The notes under the pieces: generated by a model | What the model saw: only the letters and a program-made list of their open reading frames with translations | Told to the model about the DNA's origin: nothing | Database searches by the model: none | DNA from: RUG334 sp045599645 | GTDB lineage: Bacteria > Muiribacteriota > Ozemobacteria > Ozemobacterales > Ozemobacteraceae | Assembly (NCBI GenBank): GCA_045599645.1 | Contig: JAZRWI010000070.1 | Location: forward strand, 97,559-161,558 | Reading direction: 5' to 3' | DNA length: 64,000 nt | In this document: in pieces, positions 40,505 to 49,599 of the stretch | Numbering within the stretch: position 1 is the stretch's first letter | How the letters are laid out: every line of letters starts with the position of its first letter | Position numbers and translations under genes: made by a program

Positions 40505-42608
40505 AGCTTACAGTAGACTCTTTATAGGTCTGATACTGATTTCTACCGTTTAATTTGGACTGATATAGTGCCTGGTCGGCAGCTTCTATAAGGTCAGAGG
40601 TTTTATTACATTTTGTTACTGATGCGCATGAAACACCTATGGAAATTGTGACCTTCAAGGTTTTATCTCCATCAATAACTTCAGAGGCTTCTACTTTGCT
40701 TCTAATACGTTCTGCAAATACTGCTGCGCCTTCCAATGATGTTTCAGGAAGAATTACTGCAAATTCTTCACCGCCATATCTGGCTACGGTATCAATCTGG
40801 TCTCTTATTGAAGCCTTGAATATCGCTGAAACATGCTTCAAAACCTTATCGCCAACCAGATGACCGTATGTGTCGTTAAACTTTTTGAAGAAGTCTATGT
40901 CCAGAATCATCAGTGACAGAGGCTTCTTATATCTCAAGGATCTTGTAAATTCCTGCTGCAGAGTTTCCTGGAAAAATCTATGGTTATAAAGCTCTGTAAG
41001 AGGGTCAGTGAAAGCAAGCTTTTCTGTGCGCTTATGAATTAAAGCATTTTTGATACTTGTAATAAATATGCCGGTAAACTGTGAAGTAATATCAAGTTCT
41101 TTGGAGGTAAAGTCTTCATTGCCTTTGCGAGCCAAATGAATCAAGCCTTTTACGCTATTACCAAGAATAATAGGCAGATGCAAAACATGCTTAAAGCTTT
41201 GAACCTGCTTTGCTTCAGGAAGCTGAGGCTTAAAAAATGTCGGCTGATAGAAGTTGTCTTCAGACAATTCCTGTTCTGCTGGATATTCATTGAACAATTC
41301 ATAAATGTTGTTTGTCAGATTCGTCTGATACTTCAATGAAATTGGCTCTGATGGCTGAACAATGAGCTTGTAACCATTTTCAAGCTCATCGTATAGCAGA
41401 ATTGAAATTGTGGTGAAGGAAATTATCTTATTAAACTGATCAAATGCCTTTTGGAGAATAGTATATGGATCCAGGGTGGAACCAAGGTCTTTACTGATTT
41501 CAAAGAAAATTTTATTTCTTTCGGCGTTTTCTTTAAGAGAAATCTGGTCCTGACGGATGGTTTTCAGCATATTTTCACGTGAGAGAGCACTTGAAATATT
41601 ATGAGAAATAATCTGAAGAAAACGATAGTATTTCTTGGCTTGAACTTCATCTGTTTCAGTAAAGTTTCTGCTGACAATCAGGAAAAATGGTTCGCTACCT
41701 TCAACATACAGCGGGATACAATACATTTCACTGGTTTCACTGCCATCATCAAAAAGCAGAGTTAATGGACTGTCATCATCAATAGAGGATGTCGCAATAT
41801 TTGAAAGCAGCTTCTGGCGAATTCTATCTGTTATAGAAGCAAACATTTCTTCCAGTTGGCTCTTCTTAAGCTGGTGAGCAGCTACTATTTCTATTGCCCT
41901 GGATAATTTTTTGCTGGTTTTGTTCGTTGGTGCCTGATTTACTGTCTTTACTATAGCAGAACGCTTCATTCCAAGCTCTTTTGAGAGAAGTTTCAAAAAT
42001 TCTTCCAGTCTTCCCTTGAAATCGTTAGATTCAGATAAGAGAGAAGACATTTGGAATAGAGCAGTGATTTCTTTGCGGTTTTCATCTATTTTTTCCAAGA
42101 GTGATTCTTTATCGATAAGGCTTGCGATAAAGGCATTTATACCACAAAGCTTGTCTAAATCTGCTTCTTCAAAAGGTTTTTGATTCTGGTTCCTGTTGAA
42201 GTTCATAACCCCTATAGACTTCTGATTTATTTTTAAAGGGACGGACATGAATGAGCCAAGGTCATTTTTGCGGCTTAGCTTAATATTGGCTTTTGGCGAA
42301 GTTGTAGGATTGTTTATTATTGCTTTGCCGGTTTTAAATACCTGAGCTGATACTGAATCATTCAAGGCGATTCTTTTTACTGAAGCTTTTTGCAGATCCT
42401 TAGCTAAGACCGGATGTGAAGAGGATACATACAGCTTTAGGCAGTTTTCTTCACTGTCATAGACCATGATAGAACCAGAAGCTGCTTCCATATAGTCTAT
42501 GGTTTCTTTTATTATATTTTGAACTAATAAATGAAGATCTGAGGCTTCTGCTGCTTTTTCAGCAAGTATAGCCATAATATTCTTTGATGATTCCTTGGAC
42601 TTAGTCAT
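40488..42608 (-). CDS. triple-GAF diguanylate cyclase (GGDEF)
   Basis: 706 aa, soluble. GAF-like regions at about 20-170, 185-350 and 365-520, then a GGDEF domain from about 530: DPLTELYNHRFF, LDIDFFKKFNDTYGH, and active site RYGGEEF, all consistent with activity. At the inhibitory I-site position (RxxD expected) it has DQID, so product inhibition is probably absent. It lies between the PP2C-type phosphatase gene (8-nt overlap) and the HD-GYP gene (17-nt overlap). Confidence 0.92.
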   Translation of the reverse strand: MTKSKESSKNIMAILAEKAAEASDLHLLVQNIIKETIDYMEAASGSIMVYDSEENCLKLYVSSSHPVLAKDLQKASVKRIALNDSVSAQVFKTGKAIINNPTTSPKANIKLSRKNDLGSFMSVPLKINQKSIGVMNFNRNQNQKPFEEADLDKLCGINAFIASLIDKESLLEKIDENRKEITALFQMSSLLSESNDFKGRLEEFLKLLSKELGMKRSAIVKTVNQAPTNKTSKKLSRAIEIVAAHQLKKSQLEEMFASITDRIRQKLLSNIATSSIDDDSPLTLLFDDGSETSEMYCIPLYVEGSEPFFLIVSRNFTETDEVQAKKYYRFLQIISHNISSALSRENMLKTIRQDQISLKENAERNKIFFEISKDLGSTLDPYTILQKAFDQFNKIISFTTISILLYDELENGYKLIVQPSEPISLKYQTNLTNNIYELFNEYPAEQELSEDNFYQPTFFKPQLPEAKQVQSFKHVLHLPIILGNSVKGLIHLARKGNEDFTSKELDITSQFTGIFITSIKNALIHKRTEKLAFTDPLTELYNHRFFQETLQQEFTRSLRYKKPLSLMILDIDFFKKFNDTYGHLVGDKVLKHVSAIFKASIRDQIDTVARYGGEEFAVILPETSLEGAAVFAERIRSKVEASEVIDGDKTLKVTISIGVSCASVTKCNKTSDLIEAADQALYQSKLNGRNQYQTYKESTVSYDKKH

Positions 42609-45093
42609 TGTTTGTTATCCCTCTATATTTACAAGACAGTATTGTCAGGTCGTCGTGAGCATCTGCACCCTGTTTCCAATCTTGACAAGCCTGTTTTAAT
42701 GCTAAATAAATGTTTTTGGAATTCTGTTCGGAATTTGCTCTCATAATCTCTTTTATGCGGTCCATTCCAAACATTTCACCGCTTGGCGAGATTTCTTCAT
42801 AAAGGCCATCTGTGAACATTATGAAGAAGTCGTTAGGTTCTAATTTGAATTTTATTGTGTTAAAAGGCATGATTGGCGGATCAAAAAGTCCTAATGGCAT
42901 GCCTTTACCCGGATTTATTGCTTCTATAGAATCTTTTCTACCGACAAGAAGAGGACCGTGACCAGCATTCGCAAACTCGCAGTCTCCTGTCTTTAAGTCT
43001 ATTGCCACAAGCTGCAATGTGACAAACTTACCATCCATACCTTCCATTTCTGCTGATAAATACTTATTGGCTTTTTGCAACATATCAATAAGATTGTCCT
43101 GTTCAGGAGCAAGGGTTTTTATGAAGGTCTGGGCTATTGCCATTATAATAGCTGCAGGGTTTCCTTTGCCGGATACGTCGCCTAGTATTACTAATAGTCG
43201 ACCATCATGCATTTTTACTATTTCAAAAAGGTCACCACCAACTTCCTTTGCTGTGGTGCTTTCTCCAAATATATCAATTTCTTTGGGCAGACGCTTAAAA
43301 TCTTGAGCAGTTGGCATCAAAGACATTTGTATTTCATTGGCTGCTTTATTCAAAATTTCACGCTGTCTGCTTTCGTCTATAAAATTGACGTTGTTTATTC
43401 CAGCCGCAACAAGGTCTGAAATGGCTTCCAGAAATACCTTGTCTTTTTCTGTGAAAACCTTTTTGTTATCCTTGTTGTTGACATTAATAACACCGAGAAC
43501 CTTTGCAAAATCACTGCCTTTCCCCTTGATAAGCGGAACTGAAAGTAATGACTTTGTGTGATAGCTGGTTTTATAGTGCGCTGAGAATATTCTCTTTAAA
43601 TCGTCACGCGCTTCTTTGGGAAAATTATTCTGAACTTCATCTATATTATCAATGTTTTTAATATAAATTGTCTTTCCGTATTTTACTGCCAGACCGGAAA
43701 TAGAATCTTCTATTAGTTCCTTGACTGAACCTGGTATTATTTCACTGTGTTGCCCCTGACCTTTTTTGAAGGTAAGATATTTTTTGGAAGGGTCTACTTC
43801 CATATAGGATATAATATCCACTTTTAGATGATTGGCTATTACATCAATCATTTTATCCTGCATTATATCAGGATTTGAAAGGTTGTTAAGCAATTCTACA
43901 ATGTCTGCAATAGAGGCAATGCGGTTGTCTATGGATTCTGCAGCCTGAAGATGGAAACCGGCTTTGTCTTTTAATCTGTATGAAATCAAATCGAATTCAT
44001 CTGATGTTAATAATAGATTTTCTGGTGAATCATAAACAATCAGTGAACGGTTTTTCTTCCCAAATGTAGAAGTCAGTGGAAATATGTAACGGATAGGGCA
44101 ATCAATTTTTTTGCTGCAATTGTCTAAGGCATTGGTATTCTTTATTGCTTCCATTACTGCTGCACAGGAGGTGATACTTTCCAATGATACTATTTCATTG
44201 CTTTGTTTATCTAAGACCTGATTGCGACTCAGTACACCATTGACACGGTCATATGTATAAATAGCACCCGCGTGAAAATCGAATACCTGAGAAATGAAGT
44301 CAGCTAAGTCAACCAGAATCTGTTTCGAATCATTTGGATTTTCAAGATAGCTGATACGGGTATCTATGGTTTCAATAGTCTTTTTTAATCTGTTATTCAG
44401 GGCTCTCTTCCTGACAAAATTCAGATGGCTGAAATATAGACCAAGCTGATTGGCTATCATAGTGAAAAACTGTGCAAGTCCTTCACGTTTCTTGGCTATT
44501 TTGAATTTTTTCTGAGCGATTGTATAAGTTAAATCTGTTGGGATGTATCCTAAGAACCCAAAGATTCCGTCATCGCTGTAGTTGACTTCTGAACTGCTGT
44601 TTACGCGACAAGGTATGACCAGTGCTTCTTCATTTGATACTGGAGAATTAGTAATCTGGTTTGTATAAAAGCCAACTGCGTTTTTGCTAATTGGTTCTTT
44701 ATCGCTTGAGCTAATGGCAAATTGGCAGATTTCATTCAGTTCCTGAAGATGACGATTATCTTCTATATTGTTAGACTCAATTGTTGATATAAATTCATTG
44801 TAATAGCCCGGAGCTACTTTTTGCTTTAAAACTATAGAATTAAGGTTGAAGGCCTGTTGTAGTTCACTTAATACAACTCTTAAAACCTTTTCGTCTTCTT
44901 CAAACCAAATCTTTGATTGCGAATCTTTGAATGCCTGGTCATTGAAGCCTATCATTAACCTTTGAGTCTTCTTATGTGTGGTTAAGATATTCTGCAATTT
45001 TATTATGAGTTGTAAGAGTGGATTCTGAAAGATATCAATACCTATTGAGTCTTTCAGGATAGATTCAGATGTTTCGTTCTGAATAGATGACAA
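42601..45093 (-). CDS. GAF-containing PP2C/SpoIIE-type serine phosphatase
   Basis: 830 aa. Two or three GAF-like regions (about 95-245 weakly, 255-390, 405-590), then a SpoIIE/RsbU-type PP2C domain from about 600: AANEIQMSLMPT, EVGGDLFEIV, LGDVSGKGNPAAI, FANAGHGPLL, FTDGLYEE. These enzymes usually dephosphorylate anti-anti-sigma factors in partner-switching systems. No STAS or anti-sigma partner is nearby. The start is a TTG at 45093 with GGAG 7 nt upstream, and no better ATG is in frame. It is first gene of the five-gene minus-strand operon. Confidence 0.88.
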   Translation of the reverse strand: MSSIQNETSESILKDSIGIDIFQNPLLQLIIKLQNILTTHKKTQRLMIGFNDQAFKDSQSKIWFEEDEKVLRVVLSELQQAFNLNSIVLKQKVAPGYYNEFISTIESNNIEDNRHLQELNEICQFAISSSDKEPISKNAVGFYTNQITNSPVSNEEALVIPCRVNSSSEVNYSDDGIFGFLGYIPTDLTYTIAQKKFKIAKKREGLAQFFTMIANQLGLYFSHLNFVRKRALNNRLKKTIETIDTRISYLENPNDSKQILVDLADFISQVFDFHAGAIYTYDRVNGVLSRNQVLDKQSNEIVSLESITSCAAVMEAIKNTNALDNCSKKIDCPIRYIFPLTSTFGKKNRSLIVYDSPENLLLTSDEFDLISYRLKDKAGFHLQAAESIDNRIASIADIVELLNNLSNPDIMQDKMIDVIANHLKVDIISYMEVDPSKKYLTFKKGQGQHSEIIPGSVKELIEDSISGLAVKYGKTIYIKNIDNIDEVQNNFPKEARDDLKRIFSAHYKTSYHTKSLLSVPLIKGKGSDFAKVLGVINVNNKDNKKVFTEKDKVFLEAISDLVAAGINNVNFIDESRQREILNKAANEIQMSLMPTAQDFKRLPKEIDIFGESTTAKEVGGDLFEIVKMHDGRLLVILGDVSGKGNPAAIIMAIAQTFIKTLAPEQDNLIDMLQKANKYLSAEMEGMDGKFVTLQLVAIDLKTGDCEFANAGHGPLLVGRKDSIEAINPGKGMPLGLFDPPIMPFNTIKFKLEPNDFFIMFTDGLYEEISPSGEMFGMDRIKEIMRANSEQNSKNIYLALKQACQDWKQGADAHDDLTILSCKYRGITNND

Positions 45094-45171
45094 AATATTG
45101 CTCCATAGCTTTTTTATTGTGTTGTTTAGTATCTTACCATATAGTGTTATTGTTTTCTAGTAGATAAAAGG

Positions 45172-45209
45172 GTACATATAGTTTTTGTTTGCAACAAAAA
45201 ATAGTGTAC
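45172..45209. promoter_or_regulatory. 38-bp imperfect dyad between rpsT and the phosphatase operon
   Basis: GTAC...TTTTTGTT, loop TGC, AACAAAAA...GTAC. The inner 8-bp arms are perfect (45182-45189 and 45193-45200) and the outer GTAC pairs extend it. It lies in the divergent intergenic region about 20 bp upstream of the rpsT -35. A possible operator. Confidence 0.35.
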
Positions 45210-45229
45210 AAAATAATTGAAGAAAATAC

Positions 45230-45258
45230 TTGAAATTATAAAAGTGACGTGATATATT
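45230..45258 (+). promoter_or_regulatory. promoter of rpsT
   Basis: TTGAAA at 45230-45235, 17 bp, TATATT at 45253-45258, then AAAGGTG before the ATG at 45296. Confidence 0.65.
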
Positions 45259-45295
45259 TAAGGCTCCAAAATGATTTACGAAAGGTGAAATTATC

Positions 45296-45565
45296 ATGGC
45301 TAATACAAAATCAGCTGCAAAGAACGCCCGTCAGGCTGTTCGTCGTCACGCTCTTCGCGTTCAGATTACTTCTGAACTTAAAACCGTTCGCAAAAGCGCT
45401 TTGGCTGTAGCTTCTGAAAAGAAAGCTGAAAACGAAGTTGCTGAAGCAACAAATCACGCTGTAAAGAAATTCGCTAAGGCAGCTTCTAATGGTTATATCC
45501 ATCCAAAGACTGCTGCTAGAAAAATCAGCCGCCTCATGAAGGCAGTCAACAGACTTCAGAAATAA
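45296..45565 (+). CDS. rpsT: 30S ribosomal protein S20
   Basis: 89 aa, the standard length. MANTKSAAKNARQAVRRHALR at the N-terminus and IHPKTAARKISRLMKAVNRL at the C-terminus are characteristic of bS20. It binds 16S rRNA early in small-subunit assembly. It is monocistronic, with its own promoter, between divergent signalling genes and a convergent transglutaminase gene. Confidence 0.97.
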   Translation: MANTKSAAKNARQAVRRHALRVQITSELKTVRKSALAVASEKKAENEVAEATNHAVKKFAKAASNGYIHPKTAARKISRLMKAVNRLQK

Positions 45566-45627
45566 TAACCAGCTTTAATTTTATTACTTTCTGGTGTATT
45601 ACTAACTGATATACTGTTAGCCATTTT

Positions 45628-45657
45628 ACCGGTAGTGTGTGTAAGCATGCTACCGGT
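45628..45657. terminator. possible terminator between rpsT and the convergent TgpA-like gene
   Basis: An 8-bp stem ACCGGTAG/CTACCGGT with a 14-nt loop, flanked by TTTT on the left and TTTA on the right. The T-tracts are short, so the assignment is tentative. Confidence 0.4.
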
Positions 45658-45716
45658 TTATGGTCTTTAGTTGGTTTTAAATTTGTTGCTGATATTCTGT
45701 TATCTAGCCGGTATTA

Positions 45717-48578
45717 TTAATGCTTTGGCAAATCAGTAACTGGTATTTGGTGAAGAAGCTCTGAAATCTTTGTTATTAGCTGATATTTATCAGCCCTAGG
45801 ATTAAAACCGTATTCGTTTATTAATTCTTCAACCTTACTAAGTTTATCTCTTGCTTCGTTATCAATGATTCCTTCTTTTTCTAGCCTGTTGTGAAATTCA
45901 TAAGGGGTTTCACTTGCGCTGCGGAATGCATTGAATTTTATTAAATTAGTTTCCCATAAAATGTAACTGAATGGAGTCCATTTATCTTTTCTGGACCAAT
46001 ATCTAAGAGTAGCATAGAGTATTCTGCTGAATAATAACCACAGTAAAAGAATAGCTATCATAATGCCCCAGACCCATGGAGACTTGTAGAATGCTTTCCA
46101 GACTTCTCGTAGTCCTGGGAAAATCTTCTTTATGCCGGAGCTTTGGGCATTGACATCAAAACTATAAATGTAGCTGAACCAGAAGCCTTCATATATTTCA
46201 GCCAGTTTTTCAAAAAATTGTTTAAATATATTTGTTTCCTGGTCATCTTCCATATCTTGCGGGGTTGGGTCATAAGGAACCCATCCCATCTTGGGGTAAT
46301 ATACTTCGGCCCAGGCGTGGGCATGGCTTTGTCTAACTGTGAAAAAATTACCTATTTCATTCCATTCACCCATTATATAGCCATTGACAACACGACTTGG
46401 AATACCCATGCCTCGCATAAGGAAAACCATAGCAGTTGCGAAGTGCTGACAGGTTCCAGATTTCCCGTCAAATAGGAAATATTCGACTGGGTCAACTCCT
46501 TTGGGTAGGTCTGGCTGTTCTAACGAATATGAATAACCGTTTTTTAGGAATTTCATAACCATTTCTGCTCTTTCAGAAATGCTTGTGGATCTTTCCATAA
46601 AGTTGTTTGCAATTTGCATTATTTTGTCTGTTGCCCCATTGAGTGATGTATATGGCATGATTCTTCGATCCTCAATAAGGTATGAAAGTTCTTCGATGTC
46701 TGAATCTATGAGTTCTGGTGGACTTATTAGCATGGATACAATGTATTTTCTGTTTGAAACATGTCTATTGTCTGGGAAAAACATTGAACCATCCAATTCA
46801 GAGCCGATAAAACTGGTATGGAAGTTTACTATTTTTGTCTGGTCTGGGATGAATACTGTTGGTGTTTCTGAGCCTTCAAGCTTTATTTCAAAATCATGGG
46901 TATTTTTGAAATCAGTAAAATCCTTGTCTAATACAAGTTCGCCTGTTGATTTTCTCAGGTCCCTGACGAATAAGCCCCGTCTTGTCTTTTTCCATTCACC
47001 GTCTTCGTATTCACTGAAAGCGCCACCGCGGATTAATTTGCTTTTAAGTCTTCTTATGATAGATGGTGAAATTGATTTTTGGTCGTTTGGAATAATTCTC
47101 ATTACAACAGTCTGGTTATCTTCAAGAAAACCAGAACCATTTAAGTTCAATGTAGAACTAGAATAGCCTCTGTTACGATTTCTTGAAAGTTCTGAAGCAA
47201 TGCCATAGCTTGCTGTTCTAGGTATAAGATAAAAGAATGGAACCCAAAGCAATATAAATACAGTAATTAAAAGTATCGTTCCTCTTAGCCCCTTTGGACT
47301 GATATACAACTGGTTTTCAGTCTGCTTTTCAGAAGAAATAGTGTTGTATCGCAGAAAAGAGAGAATCATTGCAGCCATTATCAAGAACGGCAGGAAAATG
47401 GCCGGGAAAGCAAAATTTACATTCATTGCAGCAATGCCAAGTATAATCATGAACATAAGCGTTAAACATGTGAGAGTATTTCTGACACTCTGCATGGTCA
47501 TGAATTGCAAAACAAGAATCAGTAATGAAAATTCCAGCAATAACACTATATTGATGGGTGAATTTGGCATTAAGGCTTTTATTCCTATGTATAGGCCGAC
47601 AATAATGCAGGAATAATAAATAGGTTTATGAAATTTTAAGTGGAAAGCCTGACCTTTAAAACCAAGTATTATGATTAAGAAAAAAATGAATGGTAAAATT
47701 TTCTGCAAAAAGCCTGTGCTATATACGCCGGCGCATACAAGCAGACCTACTATGGCAAGAAGACGATATATCGTTGGATTTAATATTTTTGTCAGAGCGT
47801 TATTGCGAAAATCTTTAAAGGTTTTACCATAAATTTCATATTGCTCAAATGGAAGCTCAGCACCTGTCAGGTTTTCCTGGTTATCTGTTTTTGGAGCTTG
47901 TTCAGGTTCATGTTCAGACTTAGTTCTTACTATAATCCATTCATTTAAGGAACGCGCAGAGACGACCCAGTTTATTTTTGAAGCGTCTTCGCCTTCATGG
48001 TATAACTCCTGTGACCAGAATTCACCATCTCGGCTGCTGCTGCTTGTGAGTATCTCTGTTGGATTTTTGCTTGAGAATCTCATTCCAAAAGCGTTGGAGC
48101 CGAAATTCTCGACTGAATAAATCACAAATTCAGGAAAGGTTTGCTGGATATAGAAAATTCCAAGCATGCCAAGATTTATTAGCGAGAAGTTTTTGAAGGA
48201 ATACCTTCCGCTTTTTTCAAGTAATATGCTTGTTTTTAAATATCCGTCATTGTTTCTTTTTATTTGCTCTAGATAGGAATCTTCAAATCTGAAATGATAC
48301 CAGTTAAAGATTTTGCTAGGAGGTATATGACAGATTATTTCGGCTTCTTCCCCGGCCAGAACAACTTCTGGATAACTCAGATTAGCATTAAGGGAAACTT
48401 TATTCGCAATTCCTTCTATCAGGGCAAAAAACAAAGCTGTAAATAAGCATGAGCAAACAAGGTATAAAAGGTTGTTACCTGTGTTCTGGGCAGAAAACAA
48501 AAGGAAAAAAGCCAGGAAAAGAAGCCATTTTCCAATGCCAGTCAGTCTTAATTTGACTTGTGGTTTATTATTCGACAT
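45717..48578 (-). CDS. DUF58-TgpA fusion: membrane transglutaminase-like protein
   Basis: 953 aa. Two N-terminal helices (about 15-58) and a beta-rich segment ending in LYHEGEDASKINWVVSARSL (near 215) match the start and signature of DUF58 proteins. The vWA-like remainder is missing. From about 265 the chain continues as TgpA: several membrane helices, a periplasmic transglutaminase core with Cys (GTCQHFATAMVFLMRGMGI), His (SHAHAWAEVYY) and Asp (WVPYDPTPQ), a membrane helix near 840 and a DUF4129-like tail. MoxR, DUF58 and TgpA are usually separate neighbours. Here two are fused, and MoxR overlaps upstream by 11 nt. Confidence 0.82.
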   Translation of the reverse strand: MSNNKPQVKLRLTGIGKWLLFLAFFLLFSAQNTGNNLLYLVCSCLFTALFFALIEGIANKVSLNANLSYPEVVLAGEEAEIICHIPPSKIFNWYHFRFEDSYLEQIKRNNDGYLKTSILLEKSGRYSFKNFSLINLGMLGIFYIQQTFPEFVIYSVENFGSNAFGMRFSSKNPTEILTSSSSRDGEFWSQELYHEGEDASKINWVVSARSLNEWIIVRTKSEHEPEQAPKTDNQENLTGAELPFEQYEIYGKTFKDFRNNALTKILNPTIYRLLAIVGLLVCAGVYSTGFLQKILPFIFFLIIILGFKGQAFHLKFHKPIYYSCIIVGLYIGIKALMPNSPINIVLLLEFSLLILVLQFMTMQSVRNTLTCLTLMFMIILGIAAMNVNFAFPAIFLPFLIMAAMILSFLRYNTISSEKQTENQLYISPKGLRGTILLITVFILLWVPFFYLIPRTASYGIASELSRNRNRGYSSSTLNLNGSGFLEDNQTVVMRIIPNDQKSISPSIIRRLKSKLIRGGAFSEYEDGEWKKTRRGLFVRDLRKSTGELVLDKDFTDFKNTHDFEIKLEGSETPTVFIPDQTKIVNFHTSFIGSELDGSMFFPDNRHVSNRKYIVSMLISPPELIDSDIEELSYLIEDRRIMPYTSLNGATDKIMQIANNFMERSTSISERAEMVMKFLKNGYSYSLEQPDLPKGVDPVEYFLFDGKSGTCQHFATAMVFLMRGMGIPSRVVNGYIMGEWNEIGNFFTVRQSHAHAWAEVYYPKMGWVPYDPTPQDMEDDQETNIFKQFFEKLAEIYEGFWFSYIYSFDVNAQSSGIKKIFPGLREVWKAFYKSPWVWGIMIAILLLWLLFSRILYATLRYWSRKDKWTPFSYILWETNLIKFNAFRSASETPYEFHNRLEKEGIIDNEARDKLSKVEELINEYGFNPRADKYQLITKISELLHQIPVTDLPKH

Positions 48579-49518
48579 TTACCTTTTGAATAATTTCGCA
48601 GGAAAACCATTCTGCATTAGCTGTTTTATCCATGAGACGCAAAGATTTTTTCAGGCTGATACGGTGTGCCAAAACTTCGTTTGCAATGCTTTTTACCATA
48701 TCAATAGTTACAAAATCTTTACCCTTAAGGAAAGCAACAGCTTGTGAAGCGCGCATTAATGCTACACTTCCTCTAGTGCTGACAGCCTGGAGAATTTCAG
48801 GATGCTGACGTGTAGCATCAACCAGTTTAACGATATAATCAAGTACTTTATCGTCTATGGCAATATTGCATATATAATCCTGGGCTTCTATAACCTGTTC
48901 AGGGTCTAGTAAAGTCTTGGGACTATTTTCTTTTTCACCTTTACTGTATTTTTGCAGGATCATTTTTTCAAACTCTATGGATGGATAGCCAAGGCTTATT
49001 CTCATCATAAATCTGTCTAATTGTGATTCCGGCAATGGATATGTACCATTTGAACCGCTTGGGTTCTGTGTGGCAATAACAATAAACGGCTTTGCCATTT
49101 CATAGGTTGTTTTATCTATGCTGACTTCTGATTCATTCATTACTTGAAGCAAAGCGCTCTGAGTTTTAGGAGAGGCTCTGTTTAATTCGTCAGCTAAAAT
49201 TACATTCGAAAATATTGGACCTTTTTCAAATTCAAAAACTTCTGTCTGTCGTCTATAGATTTTTGTGCCGATAATATCGAATGGAAGTAAATCAGAAGTA
49301 AATTGTATTCGGCTGAAAGAACCTCGGATAGCAGTTGCTAGTGCGGAGGCCAGCGAAGTTTTACCTACACCTGGCATATCTTCTAATAAGATGTGACCAC
49401 GTGCAAGAAGGCAGGCCAAAGTTTTATCAATCTGCTCGTTTTTTCCGACTATTATTTCTTTTAGCTCGGATGATAAATTGTTAAATGCTTCAAAAGTTTT
49501 TAAGATTTTATTATCCAT
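48568..49518 (-). CDS. MoxR-family AAA+ ATPase
   Basis: 316 aa. Walker A EDMPGVGKTSLA (near 47), RIQFTSDLLPFDIIGT, Walker B ILADELNRASPKTQSALLQVM, sensor ATQNPSGSNGTYPLPESQLDRF. These are full MoxR hallmarks. The family acts as chaperone-like ATPases for vWA/DUF58 and transglutaminase partners in envelope maintenance. It directly precedes and overlaps the DUF58-TgpA fusion, so that is its likely client. Divergent from the aminopeptidase gene. Confidence 0.93.
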   Translation of the reverse strand: MDNKILKTFEAFNNLSSELKEIIVGKNEQIDKTLACLLARGHILLEDMPGVGKTSLASALATAIRGSFSRIQFTSDLLPFDIIGTKIYRRQTEVFEFEKGPIFSNVILADELNRASPKTQSALLQVMNESEVSIDKTTYEMAKPFIVIATQNPSGSNGTYPLPESQLDRFMMRISLGYPSIEFEKMILQKYSKGEKENSPKTLLDPEQVIEAQDYICNIAIDDKVLDYIVKLVDATRQHPEILQAVSTRGSVALMRASQAVAFLKGKDFVTIDMVKSIANEVLAHRISLKKSLRLMDKTANAEWFSCEIIQKVNVE

Positions 49519-49599
49519 AACAATTACTTTAACAGTTTTTTCTAATTTGTGGTAGTATGTACACCACTAAAAAACAAAATTTTTTGCAAGGAGGGTTAC

